Of a stretch of DNA of 64,000 nucleotides, positions 23,516 through 34,700 are shown piece by piece. The notes beneath the pieces were generated by a model, which saw only the letters and a program-made list of their open reading frames with translations, was not told where the DNA came from and searched no databases. The stretch lies in NCBI GenBank assembly GCA_033675265.1, contig JAUJYZ010000098.1, positions 731,501-795,500 on the forward strand, given 5' to 3'. The translations under genes were made by a program, and so were the position numbers. Position 1 is the stretch's first letter. Every line of letters begins with the position of its first letter. Source of the stretch: Actinostola sp. cb2023. Its lineage: Eukaryota > Cnidaria > Anthozoa > Actiniaria > Actinostolidae.

Positions 23516-24024
23516 ACTTAGGAGTTAGGTATGTTGACATCGAGCGATCGCGAACGAAGCCATCTCTTCGATCGTTCTTCTCACAGCTCCCTCACGAAAT
23601 GGAAGGGTGACGATATCAAGTTTGAAGATCTTCTCGTCTTTGACACACTGACGAGTGAAAAGTGCGAGATTTCCCGAGTGAAAAGTGCGAGATTTCCCTC
23701 GAAAAATTCCACATGAAGCGCCTTCCATCGTGTCTTGCGACGCCATTTTGGATTTCTCCTCATGGTCTAGTTCCCAGTCCCACTCGATTGCAGATTCGCG
23801 ATCGGTACCAACAAAAAAAATACGGACTGTATATATTTTATACCTCGTGCCCCGGCCTTAGGCCCGGGCACGAGTAAAAAGAAAGCCGCATTTTATAACT
23901 CGGGCTTCCTCTGGAAGGGCCCGAGTAATAATAATAATTATAATACTAGGCTACCTAACAGCAGTGAATGCTGACGGTGAATGCAATGTTAGTAGTTGTG
24001 GATAAGAGTTGGTGCCGGAGAGCT

Positions 24025-24173
24025 TAGAGTGATTCCAATAAACCTGGGCACTAGCTACTAATTAGCTGTCAGTGTATATTAGATGCAAAGTAACAAAAGA
24101 CAACAAAAGAGTGAGTGTCTAATAGTGTGTATTGGTGTAGTTAGTAATGCCCAGGTTTATTGGAATCACTCTA
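24025..24173. mobile_element. 145-bp palindromic MITE in TA site
   Basis: The element 24027-24171 has ends GAGTGATTCCAATAAACC and its inverse, flanked by TA on both sides, compatible with Tc1/mariner-type insertion. Confidence 0.7.
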
Positions 24174-26136
24174 CTGTAGTTATGAAATGTTTTATTTTAT
24201 GTAAGTGACAAGTATGCAAATTATTAGGCGAGTCTACCTTTCTTTGTTTTGAATAGTATTTGTCTATTTGAAAAAGTGGATAGCTTATGAATAACTAATG
24301 TATTACTTATAATTGAGATTTCAATGCGAATATTCACACTTGAAACTGACACGGTCAGCCGGCACTATAAATCAGCTCAATTAATACGGTGATCTTCAAC
24401 TACACAATTACCACGAAAAGCACAAGATACGGTATCTGATGGGCTTACGAGTCAGGATATACCGGCTAAAGAAACATACACATGTACAAATTAATTAGGG
24501 ACACAGATTTTGGCACGACATTTACGGATCAGAAACGCGAAAGCTTGAATAGGAAAACAACTCACTTCAGGCTATAGCGTATGTAGGAGTTGGCGCGAAA
24601 AGCATGATGGTTCTTGAGAATTGCATGATGGTTATTGGAAACTGCATGCCGGGTAAAAATCGAGATTTTTTCTGCCTACGTGAATGAATTAGAATTGCTT
24701 CCTTGCTCGCTCGCTTCAGGCTCGCTCGCTGCGTCAGCAATAATAATGACTTTAATCAGCATTTCCACTAGGTGGCTCTTCATCTGATTCCTAACTAATT
24801 ACAATTAGTTAGGAATTAGTAAAAAATTAGTTAGGAATTAGTAAAAAAGAAAACGCATTTTATAACTCGGCCACTTCCTCCGGAAGTGTCCTAGTAATGA
24901 TGGACGAACATTCTGCTTGGCCAGGAGTTCCAGCTGATCATCCGATCCGCGCCGAATGAACGCTGATGAGCGTCTAGTTTACGAGAATACTGCATCGCGC
25001 GTAGTTTTCCATGCGCCGAATTTGAACTAAACGACTTTTTTCGTCATTGTGACAATTTGTCCTTGAGTTGTTGCTATCACCATTGAAAATAATCAGTATT
25101 TATATGCTTAAATTATTAGAATAATCCTAGATGAGCATAGCGACATTCTTTTATGAATTCTTTACTTCGAATGTCTCTACTTTAGTATATTACATGAGAG
25201 TTTTTATCAGATATTTACTGAAAATGTCTTCTGTTGAGATCTTGACCGACTGCCGGCCATTTAGCTACAGCAATAATAATAATAATAAACTTATGTTGCA
25301 AATACTGTAATTGATGAGTTGCCTCGGGACACATTGAATTACTAGCAATAGTGCTTAAAAAACGCCAAATAGCAGCTAAACTAAATAGATAGCTAGTGAA
25401 TGTAACCTAGGGAACTAATATGGTTATGTATATCGCCCTGAGCTTGTTTTCATTGAGAGTTGTTGTTTGTTCTCGTCGGCAGACTACATATGTCAGTTAC
25501 GTTTGCAAGCAACTGATAAATCATCTTCATTCGCGCCTTGCTCCCCATTTTAATTTCCCATGTTTCTTTTTAATACGCTGTTTTCCTTTTGCATTTCATT
25601 CTCCTTCCATAGACCGAAATAATCATGATGTCTTTCGATGCGTAGCTGTTGACGTACTACAGCCTCGTGACCACTAGCTAGATACACAGGCCTTCTGAAT
25701 ATTCATTAAAACTTTCGATGCAAAATTAACGATTTCAATACAAAACAGAAACAAACATTAAAAACTCTTGAAGTCAAATTGCCAAAATGTGTTTGTCAGT
25801 CCTTAATAAAAGTTAATAAAAGTCAAATGTCGCTGCAGAAACCGCGCTGAGATTATTTAATTGCAGACTGAGATCGACTTCACAGTGAACAAACAGGAAC
25901 TTTTCAAAACTTCCTTGGAATTGACTAGACGTAGTTTCGATCGACATTTTCAGAAATTGTTTCGATGAACTATCTTTGAGAGTAGCAACTTTTGCAATTG
26001 ATGCTGAAATACCAGGTGCAAGGAGCGTCGCATGGATCTGTCAGATGAAACGCGATTTTCCTGTCGATTTTCGTAGCGATAGTTTCGAGCATCAGGTAGG
26101 AAGTCGTAACGTAATCGTCAATAATTTTTTTCTTAC
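24174..26136. other. Non-coding stretch, no gene recognised
   Basis: AT-rich sequence with short AATAAT runs (about 25268-25288) and a tandem TTAGTTAGGAATTAGT piece at about 24790-24845. Open frames here lack splice context or family features. Confidence 0.5.
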
Positions 26137-26247
26137 CTTCTCATCGCTGGTCCCGATGGATGATTTAGGCTTAGGAAGCCCTTCGACGTGCAGTAGAATC
26201 ACCGAGAGAAACAGAAGAGCAGCAGAAAGTTGTCCAAAGAAAGTCAT
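26137..26247 (-). CDS. Secretory signal-peptide exon (first exon, orphan)
   Basis: On the minus strand an ATG at 26247 opens MTFFGQLSAALLFLSVILLH, a textbook signal peptide (hydrophobic run to about residue 20). A short mature start, LPKPKSSIGTSDEK, follows. The exon ends at a consensus GTAAGA donor in phase 0 after 37 codons. Downstream on this strand the only exon-like segment with a phase-0 acceptor that I can recognise is the Ig-domain exon at 13721-14004. A secreted Ig-domain protein is therefore the working hypothesis. The alternative is that further exons were not recognised among the repeats. Confidence 0.55.
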
Positions 26248-26559
26248 GACAGCGAGAGAGAGTTTGTACACATGACGAGATTAAGCCTGATCTGAAATTT
26301 GCAGCATACATACATACATGCCGTATCACGACTCATCTATCAACGACTAGTTAATTGGATTAAGTGTAGTAAATCCTAATTGTGTTAACAGATATCGCGT
26401 GTACTGTTACTAGAAACGAGACTAGGCTTGGATAAATTCTGCTCCTAAATTGACGGATTCTGCCTGTCGGCAATGCTCGTAAAAATATCTCGCATATCCT
26501 GCTCAAAATTCTGCTCAAACTATGAAATTCTGCTCGACATCTTGAATAAGCCAGTTCAC

Positions 26560-27365
26560 GCTGTCGGCCGCCATTTTGAATTGGGGCAAACTCGGCAAAA
26601 TTGATAGAAATCTGGATCACTTTGACTTGCCGTATGGTTCATTGCATCAAACTAACGGATACTCCGCTCGATTTCGCTTTTGGATTTTTGAAAAAACTTA
26701 CCATTTTAGAAAATATATGCTAAATTTTTTTATTGATGTCCTTGTATAATATGATTTGGGTATTGGGGGGAAGGCTACAAATCGAGCAAAAGAAAGAGGC
26801 CTTCTTCCTCTTTTTTTGCCTCTCCCCCTTTTCAAAATCAAAACGATTTTCGGCACGTGAATATGCAAATTAGCTCGCAAATTTTAAGATCCATTCGTGA
26901 AAAGAAAAGATTGACTCGTAAAGGGTAGTTAAAACACCTACATTGGTCTTATTTTCACTCCAACAACTCATATGCTAGTCTCCTTCGCATCCGTTTTTAG
27001 TTCCGTTTACGTGACGGAACTAAAAACGGATGCGAAGGAGACTACTCATATGCATGCCTGCTGATTATCGAAGTTTAAATTTTGAAAATCCAACGAAATC
27101 GAGCGGAGTTACGCCGCCATTTTGAATTGGGGTCAAAGTGAAATCTGGATCACTTTGACTGACTCCGTCGATTTTTTGGCTTTTAAAAACACCGAACATT
27201 AAATTGATGCTTGTGGGTGAAGGCTACAGGCTGCATTTCGGCACGTGAATATGCAAATTAGCTCGAAATTTTCACTGTGAAAAGAAGATTGACTCGTAAA
27301 GGGTAGTTGTAGATAGTACGGTGCATGAACTAAAAACGGATGCGAAGGAGACTACTCATATGCAT
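26560..27365. repeat. Direct duplication, about 550 bp apart
   Basis: The segments with GCCGCCATTTTGAATTGGGG, CTGGATCACTTTGACT, CGGCACGTGAATATGCAAAT and GATTGACTCGTAAAGGGTAG occur first at 26567-26930 and again, shortened, at 27113-27312. The remaining interval to 28129 holds no gene I can support. Confidence 0.65.
26967..27053. mobile_element. 69-bp perfect hairpin element with 9-bp target duplication
   Basis: The 31-bp arms 26976-27006 (TAGTCTCCTTCGCATCCG and on) and 27014-27044 are perfect inverses around a 7-base loop. CTCATATGC flanks both sides. A half copy, with the same adjacent CTCATATGC, lies at about 27325-27362, and a diverged piece (CATCCGTCTTTAGTTCCGT) at about 31250. Confidence 0.8.
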
Positions 27366-28129
27366 TAGTCGAGCACGGCAAGTCTTTAAGTTAGTGATTA
27401 AATTTATACTGAAGTTGTAGATAATGATGATGATTTTTTATCTTTAAGTTAGTGATTTATAATGGTAAATGAATGTTATCTTGGTGATGTTTCTTTGCAA
27501 TTTGTTCATATCACGATTTTCTTTGCCAAGACTGGATGGCGGCTAGATATGATCATCAACAAGTTTTTCCATTGAATAAATAAACCTTTCTATTATTGTA
27601 CCGCGTTGGTATTCCCAAGTACGAGAGATATTCTTTCAAATCAGGCAGTGTACTGTTTAAAAAACGTAGAGTTTACTTGTTAGTTCTACGGAAAATTGTG
27701 TTACCTGGGACATCGAGTTGTATCTTACGTTCGGTGTTCAGTTCACAGCCAAAAACACTACAAGAATGCCAAGTCATTGCTTTACAGGCGGCTGATACAT
27801 TGTTGACATCGTAAAGAAACAGGTGAGACACTTGAATTCTTCGTGGAAAGGCAATATCGCACAAAATATGGAGCTTTTATCATTTTCTTACGATGAAAAG
27901 GATTTGTTTGATTACATTCTTGCCCGAATATGCCTCGTTTCCACGCTCGCCCGCGATACTTTGGACAGCGACCATCGCATCTCGAAAAAGATCTATTGTC
28001 TGTGATTAATGTGTCAGTAGAACGAATCTTATTGGACCAAGACTAATTGGCTTTGCGAACTAGTAACCCTAGGCAAACATATCACAGCTATCCTGCTGGG
28101 ACAAAAAGTTTGGGGTCGGGGCTCCTCAT

Positions 28130-28443
28130 GAATTAATCTAATTAAAAAATGAACCCCATCACAAGAAAGAGCATATCCAAATTAGTCAGTTTTAGGAGTT
28201 TCATAGGGTTTGGAGAAGCAACAACTGAACTGCAGACATTTAAAAACTGCAAAAATTACAAAGAAATGTATGGTTACTCGGGACAAGCGTCCCTACTAAA
28301 CATACATTTCTTTGTAATTTTTGCGATTTTTGGAAAGCTGTTACTCGTTCAATATCTAACAAAACCTTTTGAAACTTTGTAATAATGCTAATTGTGATAT
28401 GCTCTTTCTTGCAATGGGGTTCATTGTTTAATTAGATTAATTC
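28130..28443. mobile_element. 314-bp palindromic MITE
   Basis: The ends GAATTAATCTAATTAAA and inverse are followed by ATGAACCCCAT and GAAAGAGCATATC. The inner arms GCAAAAATTACAAAGAAATG and inverse meet near 28285. Confidence 0.7.
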
Positions 28444-28485
28444 TAAAAACTCGTTTCCAGTCCTTTACTCGTTTCTAAAGTGGCT

Positions 28486-29510
28486 AATCAAACAGCTCAG
28501 TACAATAGTGAGGGAGTAGACAGTTTGTCGATGTCCTACCATTGCGACTGCATTATCAATCTTCAAGTTCAAGAAGGAAGAAATGATACAGAGATTTAGC
28601 AGTGGGGAATTATCTTCACTTCAGTACGGTCTTAGATGACTTAATGAGTGAAGTTTGGCATAAAGCCGTGAAATATCACCATTCGTGTGAAGTTTTGATG
28701 AATGGAATTATGTATGCAATTCGTTTTATTATACCATAAAAGCCTCACATTTCATCGATACAACAAGTTAACTAGTTAATACCTAGCCTGATTTTCAGAC
28801 GGCAGAGAAGGAGGAAACGGATGACCCTCTGCCGTCTGAAAATCAGGCTAGTTAATACCAAGTATTTCTAAAAACTTAGGCCTTCCTTTCAAGTTCAAAA
28901 GAAGCAAAATCGCACCACATTTGAGCAAGAAGAACATGGACAAGCGCCTGTCGACGACGACATATCCCGCCTGGCAAAGACCAAGCCTATCCACACAAAA
29001 TACTCATAAAAACAACATAAAACCATGTCATACCTAGAAATGCTTCCTATACGATACACTGGCTGTCTTTACAGCGATATATTATCCCCACAAACGCCGA
29101 AGAAGCAAGTTTTAAAACATCCCTCCGGTCCGTATTTCAAGATTTTTCGTAAATAATAAAACTTTTTTTCACTAATGTGTTGTTCTTACTACTTTCGACG
29201 GTCTTCACAGATAATGAGCTTGGGCTCCCTGTGGTTGGACAACATCTGGATGAGTGTGCATGTAGGGAGGCGAGAGACGGGAGAATTTGTTATAATCTTC
29301 GGAGGGGGGTAGCTGCTCTCATGATTACAAGCCTCACTATGATCTTAGCTATAGAGCCTTTTAGGGTGGATTACAAGTTTGTAAAATTCTTCAATTTTAA
29401 AATTGGGCTCTTCATGTAAATCCCGAGGGGGAAGGTACTCATTTATATGATGGACTATACGGGGAGGCTCCGCCAAAAAGGTTTCCTTTTTCAGGCTGGA
29501 GGTGTAGAAA
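28486..29510 (-). pseudogene. Duplicate of receptor exon 1 and upstream region (block B3)
   Basis: The ATG at 28542 (minus) reads the same signal peptide as the exon at 5321-5393 for 19 codons. Homology then stops at 28486, before the GTGAG splice donor. The new sequence reads SHFRNE and a stop, with no donor, so this exon cannot feed an ectodomain exon by the normal route. Upstream sequence remains similar to 5394-6300, with a micro-hairpin insertion at 28784-28850. By order and strand it would be the lost first exon of the third receptor unit (ectodomain copy 3 at 9732-10103), now 18 kb away. Confidence 0.75.
28775..28859. mobile_element. 67-bp hairpin element with 9-bp target duplication
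   Basis: The element 28784-28850 starts TAGCCTGATTTTCAGACGGC and ends with its inverse (24-bp arms), flanked by GTTAATACC at 28775-28783 and 28851-28859. The paralogous site near 5622-5632 is empty. A second piece of the same end occurs at 52292-52310. Confidence 0.85.
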
Positions 29511-29904
29511 AGGGTAGCTAAGGATTATAGCAAAAGAGTATTTGAAAATGGGTAAGGAAAACTGTTATAGTATTCAAAAGAGGGGCTTTCAAATTCAACG
29601 AGTAAAAGGCGATTCCTGGCAGTTTCCTCTCGAACGATCAAGAAAAGAAGCCGAAAAGCCTACACAGCAAAGGAAAAATGCAAAAACACCGAGGAAAGAG
29701 GAACCTCTGCTAGCAGGGTAAAGGAATTGACACAAAATCACACATTTTAGGATTTTTCTTTTTCGTGCTAGCGCGATCGTGGCCACTTTTGTAGAGTTTG
29801 GGCTCCCTGTGGATCAATTTGGACAAAGTTTTTGAAACTTGGATTTCTATGAAGCAGGTTAAATGAAGAATAACCAATACGACGTAGAATATTTCGGATT
29901 TAAT

Positions 29905-31021
29905 TTTGCACAATATTTCGACTAGCCATACTAGTCTTCATCAGGTGCATATGAGATTTTACAAGTGACTTGACTATATATAATGGTAAAAAGGAAATGA
30001 CGTTTTAGTATATGATATGATAGCGAGAGATAAGTAACGGTGTAACTGATTAGTAGGTTTCATCGCGTTTATTAAGGCCATTAGGTTCAAGAGTGTTAGC
30101 ACGTGTTATGAGATAAGCTTCTTTGGCTTTGCGAATAGCATCACGAGAAGAGAAAATTTGTTCTAAAGGAATTAAAAGGATATTAGATGCAGAGTGGTCA
30201 GGGTTAGATAGAAAATGTTCAGATGCAGTAGTGGGTTTGGATTTACTAGAAGGTTTGTCAACTGTCCTACGATGTTCGTTGAAGCGGTCTTTGAGTCTAC
30301 GTTTGGTTTCACCAATGTACTGTTTGTGACATTTAGTACATTGAATCATGTAAATTACGTTTTTTGTGTTACAGTCCATGTGTGTAGTAATGGTTCTGGT
30401 TTCACCCGTAGAAGTAAAAGTATATTGGGTGCAGTTATCGGAAATGTAAGGGCAAGTTAAACAGTTTTGTCCACAACGAAAAGAACCTGGATTGTGATTG
30501 GAAGCAGTGTTGGAGTTATCTGACGGTAGTTTGGATTTGACTAGCAAATCACGTAGATTGGATGAACGTCGGAAGGCTACTAAAGGGCGTTGGGGGAAAA
30601 TGGTTTTGCAACGCACGGAGGAATGTAGAAGGTCAAAATGTTTCTTAAAGATAGGAAACATAGATGGAAGTGATGGATTATAGGTGACTATAAAGGGAAT
30701 TCGGTGAGAGGAATTAGATTTCTGTCTAGGTTGTAGAGCAAGATTGCGAGGGATGTCAGCAGCGCGTTTAGTTTGTTTAGTGAGAAAGTCACGGCTGTAA
30801 CCTCGTTTAAGGAGATAGGAGATAAGTTCAGAGGTACGGTTTTTAAAAGCTTCCTCAGTGGAACAAATTCGTCTGAGACGGAGAGCTAAGCTACAACCTA
30901 GACACAATGCTACTTTTCTTGCAACGTTGCGCGCAACAGTTGCAGAAGTAGGATCGAGTTTTTGAACCGGTGCGCGCAACGTTGCATCGTGTGGCACTTC
31001 ATAAAACCTTGTTGCGCACAA
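29905..31021 (-). mobile_element. Penelope-like retroelement, 5'-truncated, GIY-YIG endonuclease
   Basis: The minus-strand frame ending at 30050 encodes the C-terminal part of a Penelope-like element. It has a linker with RICSTEEAFKNR and KRGYSRDFL, a CxxC-like knuckle (CGQNCLTCPYI), then the GIY-YIG nuclease VIYMIQCTKCHKQYIGET with downstream R and EHRR. The nuclease nicks target DNA for reverse transcription. The reverse transcriptase is missing. Element homology begins near 30885; the earlier part of the open frame (30890-31021) is read through an abutting TIR element. A hammerhead motif lies about 100 bp after the stop. This is a dead, 5'-truncated insertion. Confidence 0.85.
29907..29949 (-). 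ncRNA. Hammerhead ribozyme motif in Penelope-like element
   Basis: On the minus strand: stem I strand TGCAC (29949-29945), core CTGATGA (29944-29938), stem II GACTAG / CTAGTC with a TATGG loop (29936-29920), core GAAA (29919-29916), very short helix III TATT, then stem I strand GTGCA (29911-29907). All universally conserved core bases are present and stem II is perfect. Minimal type I hammerheads with a tiny helix III are known from Penelope-like elements, which matches the position just downstream of the GIY-YIG coding end. Confidence 0.8.
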
Positions 31022-31057
31022 CGTTGCAAGAAAAGTTGCATCGTGTGTCTGGGCCAG
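30893..31057. mobile_element. TIR element with TTGCAACGTTGCGCGCAAC motif
   Basis: Palindromic arms built on GCAACGTTGCGCGCAAC and ending in CAGACACACGATGCAAC. A second copy, preceded by TTAAGGCC, lies at 33432-33604 inside a synaptotagmin intron. Confidence 0.6.
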
Positions 31058-31090
31058 ACTGAAGAGGCCGGACAGGCGAAACGACTCTCT
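31056..31090 (+). ncRNA. Possible second hammerhead motif
   Basis: Plus strand: CTGAAGA (31059-31065, matches CUGANGA), hairpin GCC-GGACA-GGC, GAAA (31078-31081), then CGACTC. AGA before the core can pair with TCT after the putative cleavage site. Stem II is only three pairs, so activity is doubtful. It may belong to another Penelope-like fragment. Confidence 0.4.
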
Positions 31091-31099
31091 ACAATATTA

Positions 31100-31750
31100 C
31101 GAAGTCTTGAAGATTGAGGTATCAGTCCGTACTTTTATATATTCATTCTCTGAATATCTTTTTTCGTTGCTAATAATACCAATCATTGAAATATCATTTT
31201 GTTCGTCATAACATTTTACACTCTCATTGCAATATCCTGGTCTCCCTCGCATCCGTCTTTAGTTCCGTCACTCAACGCTCTCGGCCCACCACTGCAATCA
31301 GTCCCGGACAAAATGGTTGTTACATTGCGCGTATAATACACCAACATACAAGTCCGATCCAAAGGCATAAAATCCTATAAATTCCCCCATCCCATCCAAA
31401 AGATTAGGAATTAAGTTGCTCCATCAAACAATTTACGTCACAACGCTTCCTGCACGACCCTCAATAGAGTTTCACAATTAAAGTATTAGACCCAAAACCA
31501 CGAAAAACGATTTTATTTGCAGTCACAATGCGTGAATTCAGCCGGTTTTTATTCTCAATTTCCTGAATATTTCAGCTTAACTTAATGCAATAACTTACAG
31601 TTTGTGCTCAGTTTGTTACAAAAGATTAGGAAGTTGCTCCATCAAACAATTTACGTCACAAAATTAACATCAACATTTTAAAATTAGTTATTGACAAGCG
31701 CGGGACCGTTGTTTGTATCTCACGTGATTCACTTTTCCATTTCTTAGTTT
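31100..31750. other. Intergenic, 3' flank of synaptotagmin-like gene
   Basis: No gene is seen. It includes a diverged TCGCATCCGTCTTTAGTTCC hairpin-family piece near 31250 and probably the minus-strand 3' UTR of the neighbouring gene. TTTATT at 31512 would be an AATAAA on that strand. The segment with AATTTACGTCACAA and AGGAAGTTGCTCCATCAAAC is present twice (about 31400 and 31628). Confidence 0.5.
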
Positions 31751-34700
31751 TCACAATGAAATCGATTCTTTTCTTTGTTTTTCATCGCTTTTCCCTTTTC
31801 CCTTTTCCCTTTTCCCTTTTCCCTTTTCCTTGTCATCCGATGCTCCAAATAAACCACCCATACCAAAAGGCAAGCTAACGTCTGGTAAAAGACCAAACAA
31901 TCCTTCCTCCTCGCTCTCTTCTTCTTCCTCTGTGCTTTCGAACACTTGAATCGCTTGCATGGCCGTTGCCAAGTTCGTTTTACCAGGAACAATATGGAGT
32001 AATTCCAGGCAATGCCACATTTCGATTTCCTGGTCTTTCTCGAGGACTAATTTCCAGTGATGGTAATATGTACCGACTGCATCTCCTCCGATACAGACCT
32101 CGCCAAGAAGACGTTTGCGTCCAATGATGGGTGAATCCTTGACACGTAAAATTAAATTCACTTCCTCGATAATGGTTGGAGGGATGTCGAGCAAAAATGT
32201 TTCATTGTAAATTGGTTCAAAGTTTTTCCTTCGAACTTTGGTTTTGTTTACGTACAGTTGTTTGGAGCCATGTACAAGGTGCACTTTGACGTAAGCACCT
32301 GAAAGAGAGAGAGAGAGCATTTGTTTTAGTCTTACGCTTGTTGTTTGTAAGTTTTTGCTGCATATTTTGTTAGGAAAACTATAAAATAGTATTATTAAAT
32401 TACCCACAATGCATCCGATATGTTGATTATTAAATTACCCACAATGCATCCGATATGTTGATCAATATCACGGTTTTTTTTAAATTCTATATATATTCTG
32501 GGATGCGACGCATTCCCCATAGAATGTAAATAAGCCAGGATCTTATTTGGATGGAATGTGGGTGTCTGTGTATTCTTAGTTTTGTGATATCCGGCTATAC
32601 ATGACAGGACGTACTTGTAAACCTCCTTCCAAGCGCAGGCTTGAGGCCTTTTAATTCTTTGATCTTGACAAGCAGCTGTCCTTCACCGCGGAAATACCGT
32701 AATATGACGTTGATGTCACCGCGTTCTGCGCCACGAATCTGGAACCAAACAAAAAGTGCACTCACGACAAGTCCTTAAAAACAATCAGTTGGCGCAAGTG
32801 ATGTGATTGTCAGAGTGCAAGATTTGTCATTATCGTTGTCCAGCTAAGAAGAGACTACAATAAATGTCACGTGTCTCATTCTATATTCATTTTGCGCGCG
32901 ATATTGAGCAATTATTGTGCATGTGGAGCCGATATACATCATACTTTGAATTATATCAGCTCCACGTACACAATAATCGCTTGTTTCGTGCAAGCAAAGC
33001 GAATATACGATGAGCCGGAGACATGTGATATTTATTGTAGTGTTAATCTCTTTTTAGCTGGACAACGTTAATGACATTAACTGTATAGCCGTGTCGAATA
33101 AAAATGACGTTGATACGAGTGAGGAAATGTGCACTTGATATACTTACAGACTCGATCCACTCAAGATCTCCGTCATATTGCGTGTCTTTGCTCTTGACTT
33201 TAGTATTGCGTAAGTCCACGTGATACGAGCCAATCAGGTCACGTGCTGAGATTTGGTTAAAGTCGCACACGTGTACATAGAACTTTTGGTCTTTGACTTC
33301 GTCACTGGTCATCTTGATTCGAACCTTAATGAAAACATGGTCAAAATGTCGGTGATATTGGTGCGTCCTATCTTCATCGGCACCCGGTACGTTAGCAAGC
33401 CCTACTAGGCACAACCTTTTCATTTATAATGATAGGCAGTTAAGGCCCAGACACACGATGCAACTTTTCTTGCAACGTTGCGCGTAACAGTTGCAGAAGT
33501 AGGATCGAGGGATGTACTTCTGCAACTGTTGCGCGCAACGTTGCATCGTGTGACACCCCAAAAAACCTTGTTGCGCGCAACGTTGCATCGTGTGACACCC
33601 CAAAAAAAATGCGTACAGTCGACTCGAATTCGATTGTTGAGCAATGCAATGACAAAACAAACAATTTAGATGAAATACTATAAAATTTAATTTGTAATGA
33701 TCCGTAAAGTTTTCAATAAAATCCGTCTTGACACCTTGTATATCGAAACCATGGCAACCACGATCGTCGTGTTCATAACTAACCATTACAATCATGACTG
33801 TCGTCGAGATAATTAATTCAGCTTTTATTAGAGACACACCACTTAATAATGATAAAAGTATACAAGCATGTTAAGGCATGATTTTGTTAACTATAGTTAT
33901 TTTTCAAATATCTCCTTCCAGTTTTTACCTATGAATTTGATGTTTGGACATAAAGTGACATCTGGGGAAGTTGACATTTTAAGCTTAAAATTATTGACTT
34001 TTTGTGGTCACGTGACCTCAAGATGAGGAAAATAGGAATTTGGAAATGGGGTGACGGTTTTCATTCATTCCAAAAATCTTTTGATGTGAACTTGTCACGT
34101 ATAACGTGCTAAACAAGACTGCGTTTGGAATGGACGACTTTCCTTTTTTTGCAAACGAAGTCAAATATTTGCATATTTTCATTTTTCTTGCGAAAACCGA
34201 AACTAAAGACATCCATTCCAAACGCAGTCTTGTTAAGCAAGTAATACATGACAATTTCACATCAAACGATTTTTGGAATGAATGAAAACCGTCACCCCAT
34301 TTTCAAATTTCTATTTTCCTCGCCTTGAGGTCACGTGACCACCAAAAGTCAATTTTTTAAAGCTTGAAATGTTAACTTCCCCAATTGTCACTTTATGTCC
34401 AAACATCAAATTCATGTGTAAAAACTGGAAGGAGATATTTGGAAAATGTATTTTTTCATGAATCTGAAAAAAACACTATTCACACTCACCTCTTGCTCGA
34501 AGACTGGGGACAAGTCATTCCTGATGTACTCGGTCTTGGGTTTGTGTGACGTCATTCTATGAAATGGAAACATTTCGACCTCCACGTACTTATACACCGT
34601 CCCTCCCGTGTATTTAATGGGTAGCTCCTGACAATTATGGACTGTTACCACCAGCTCATTACTAAAACACAGGATAATTATTGTAGATGTAAATTATAAT

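Noticed and set aside
27596..28005. Overlapping frames of 60-72 codons on both strands
   Set aside because: No recognisable domain, signal peptide or consistent splice sites; both strands equally open.
30893..31021. N-terminal extension of the Penelope-like protein
   Set aside because: The first about 45 residues are translated from an adjacent TIR element found again at 33432, not from the retroelement.
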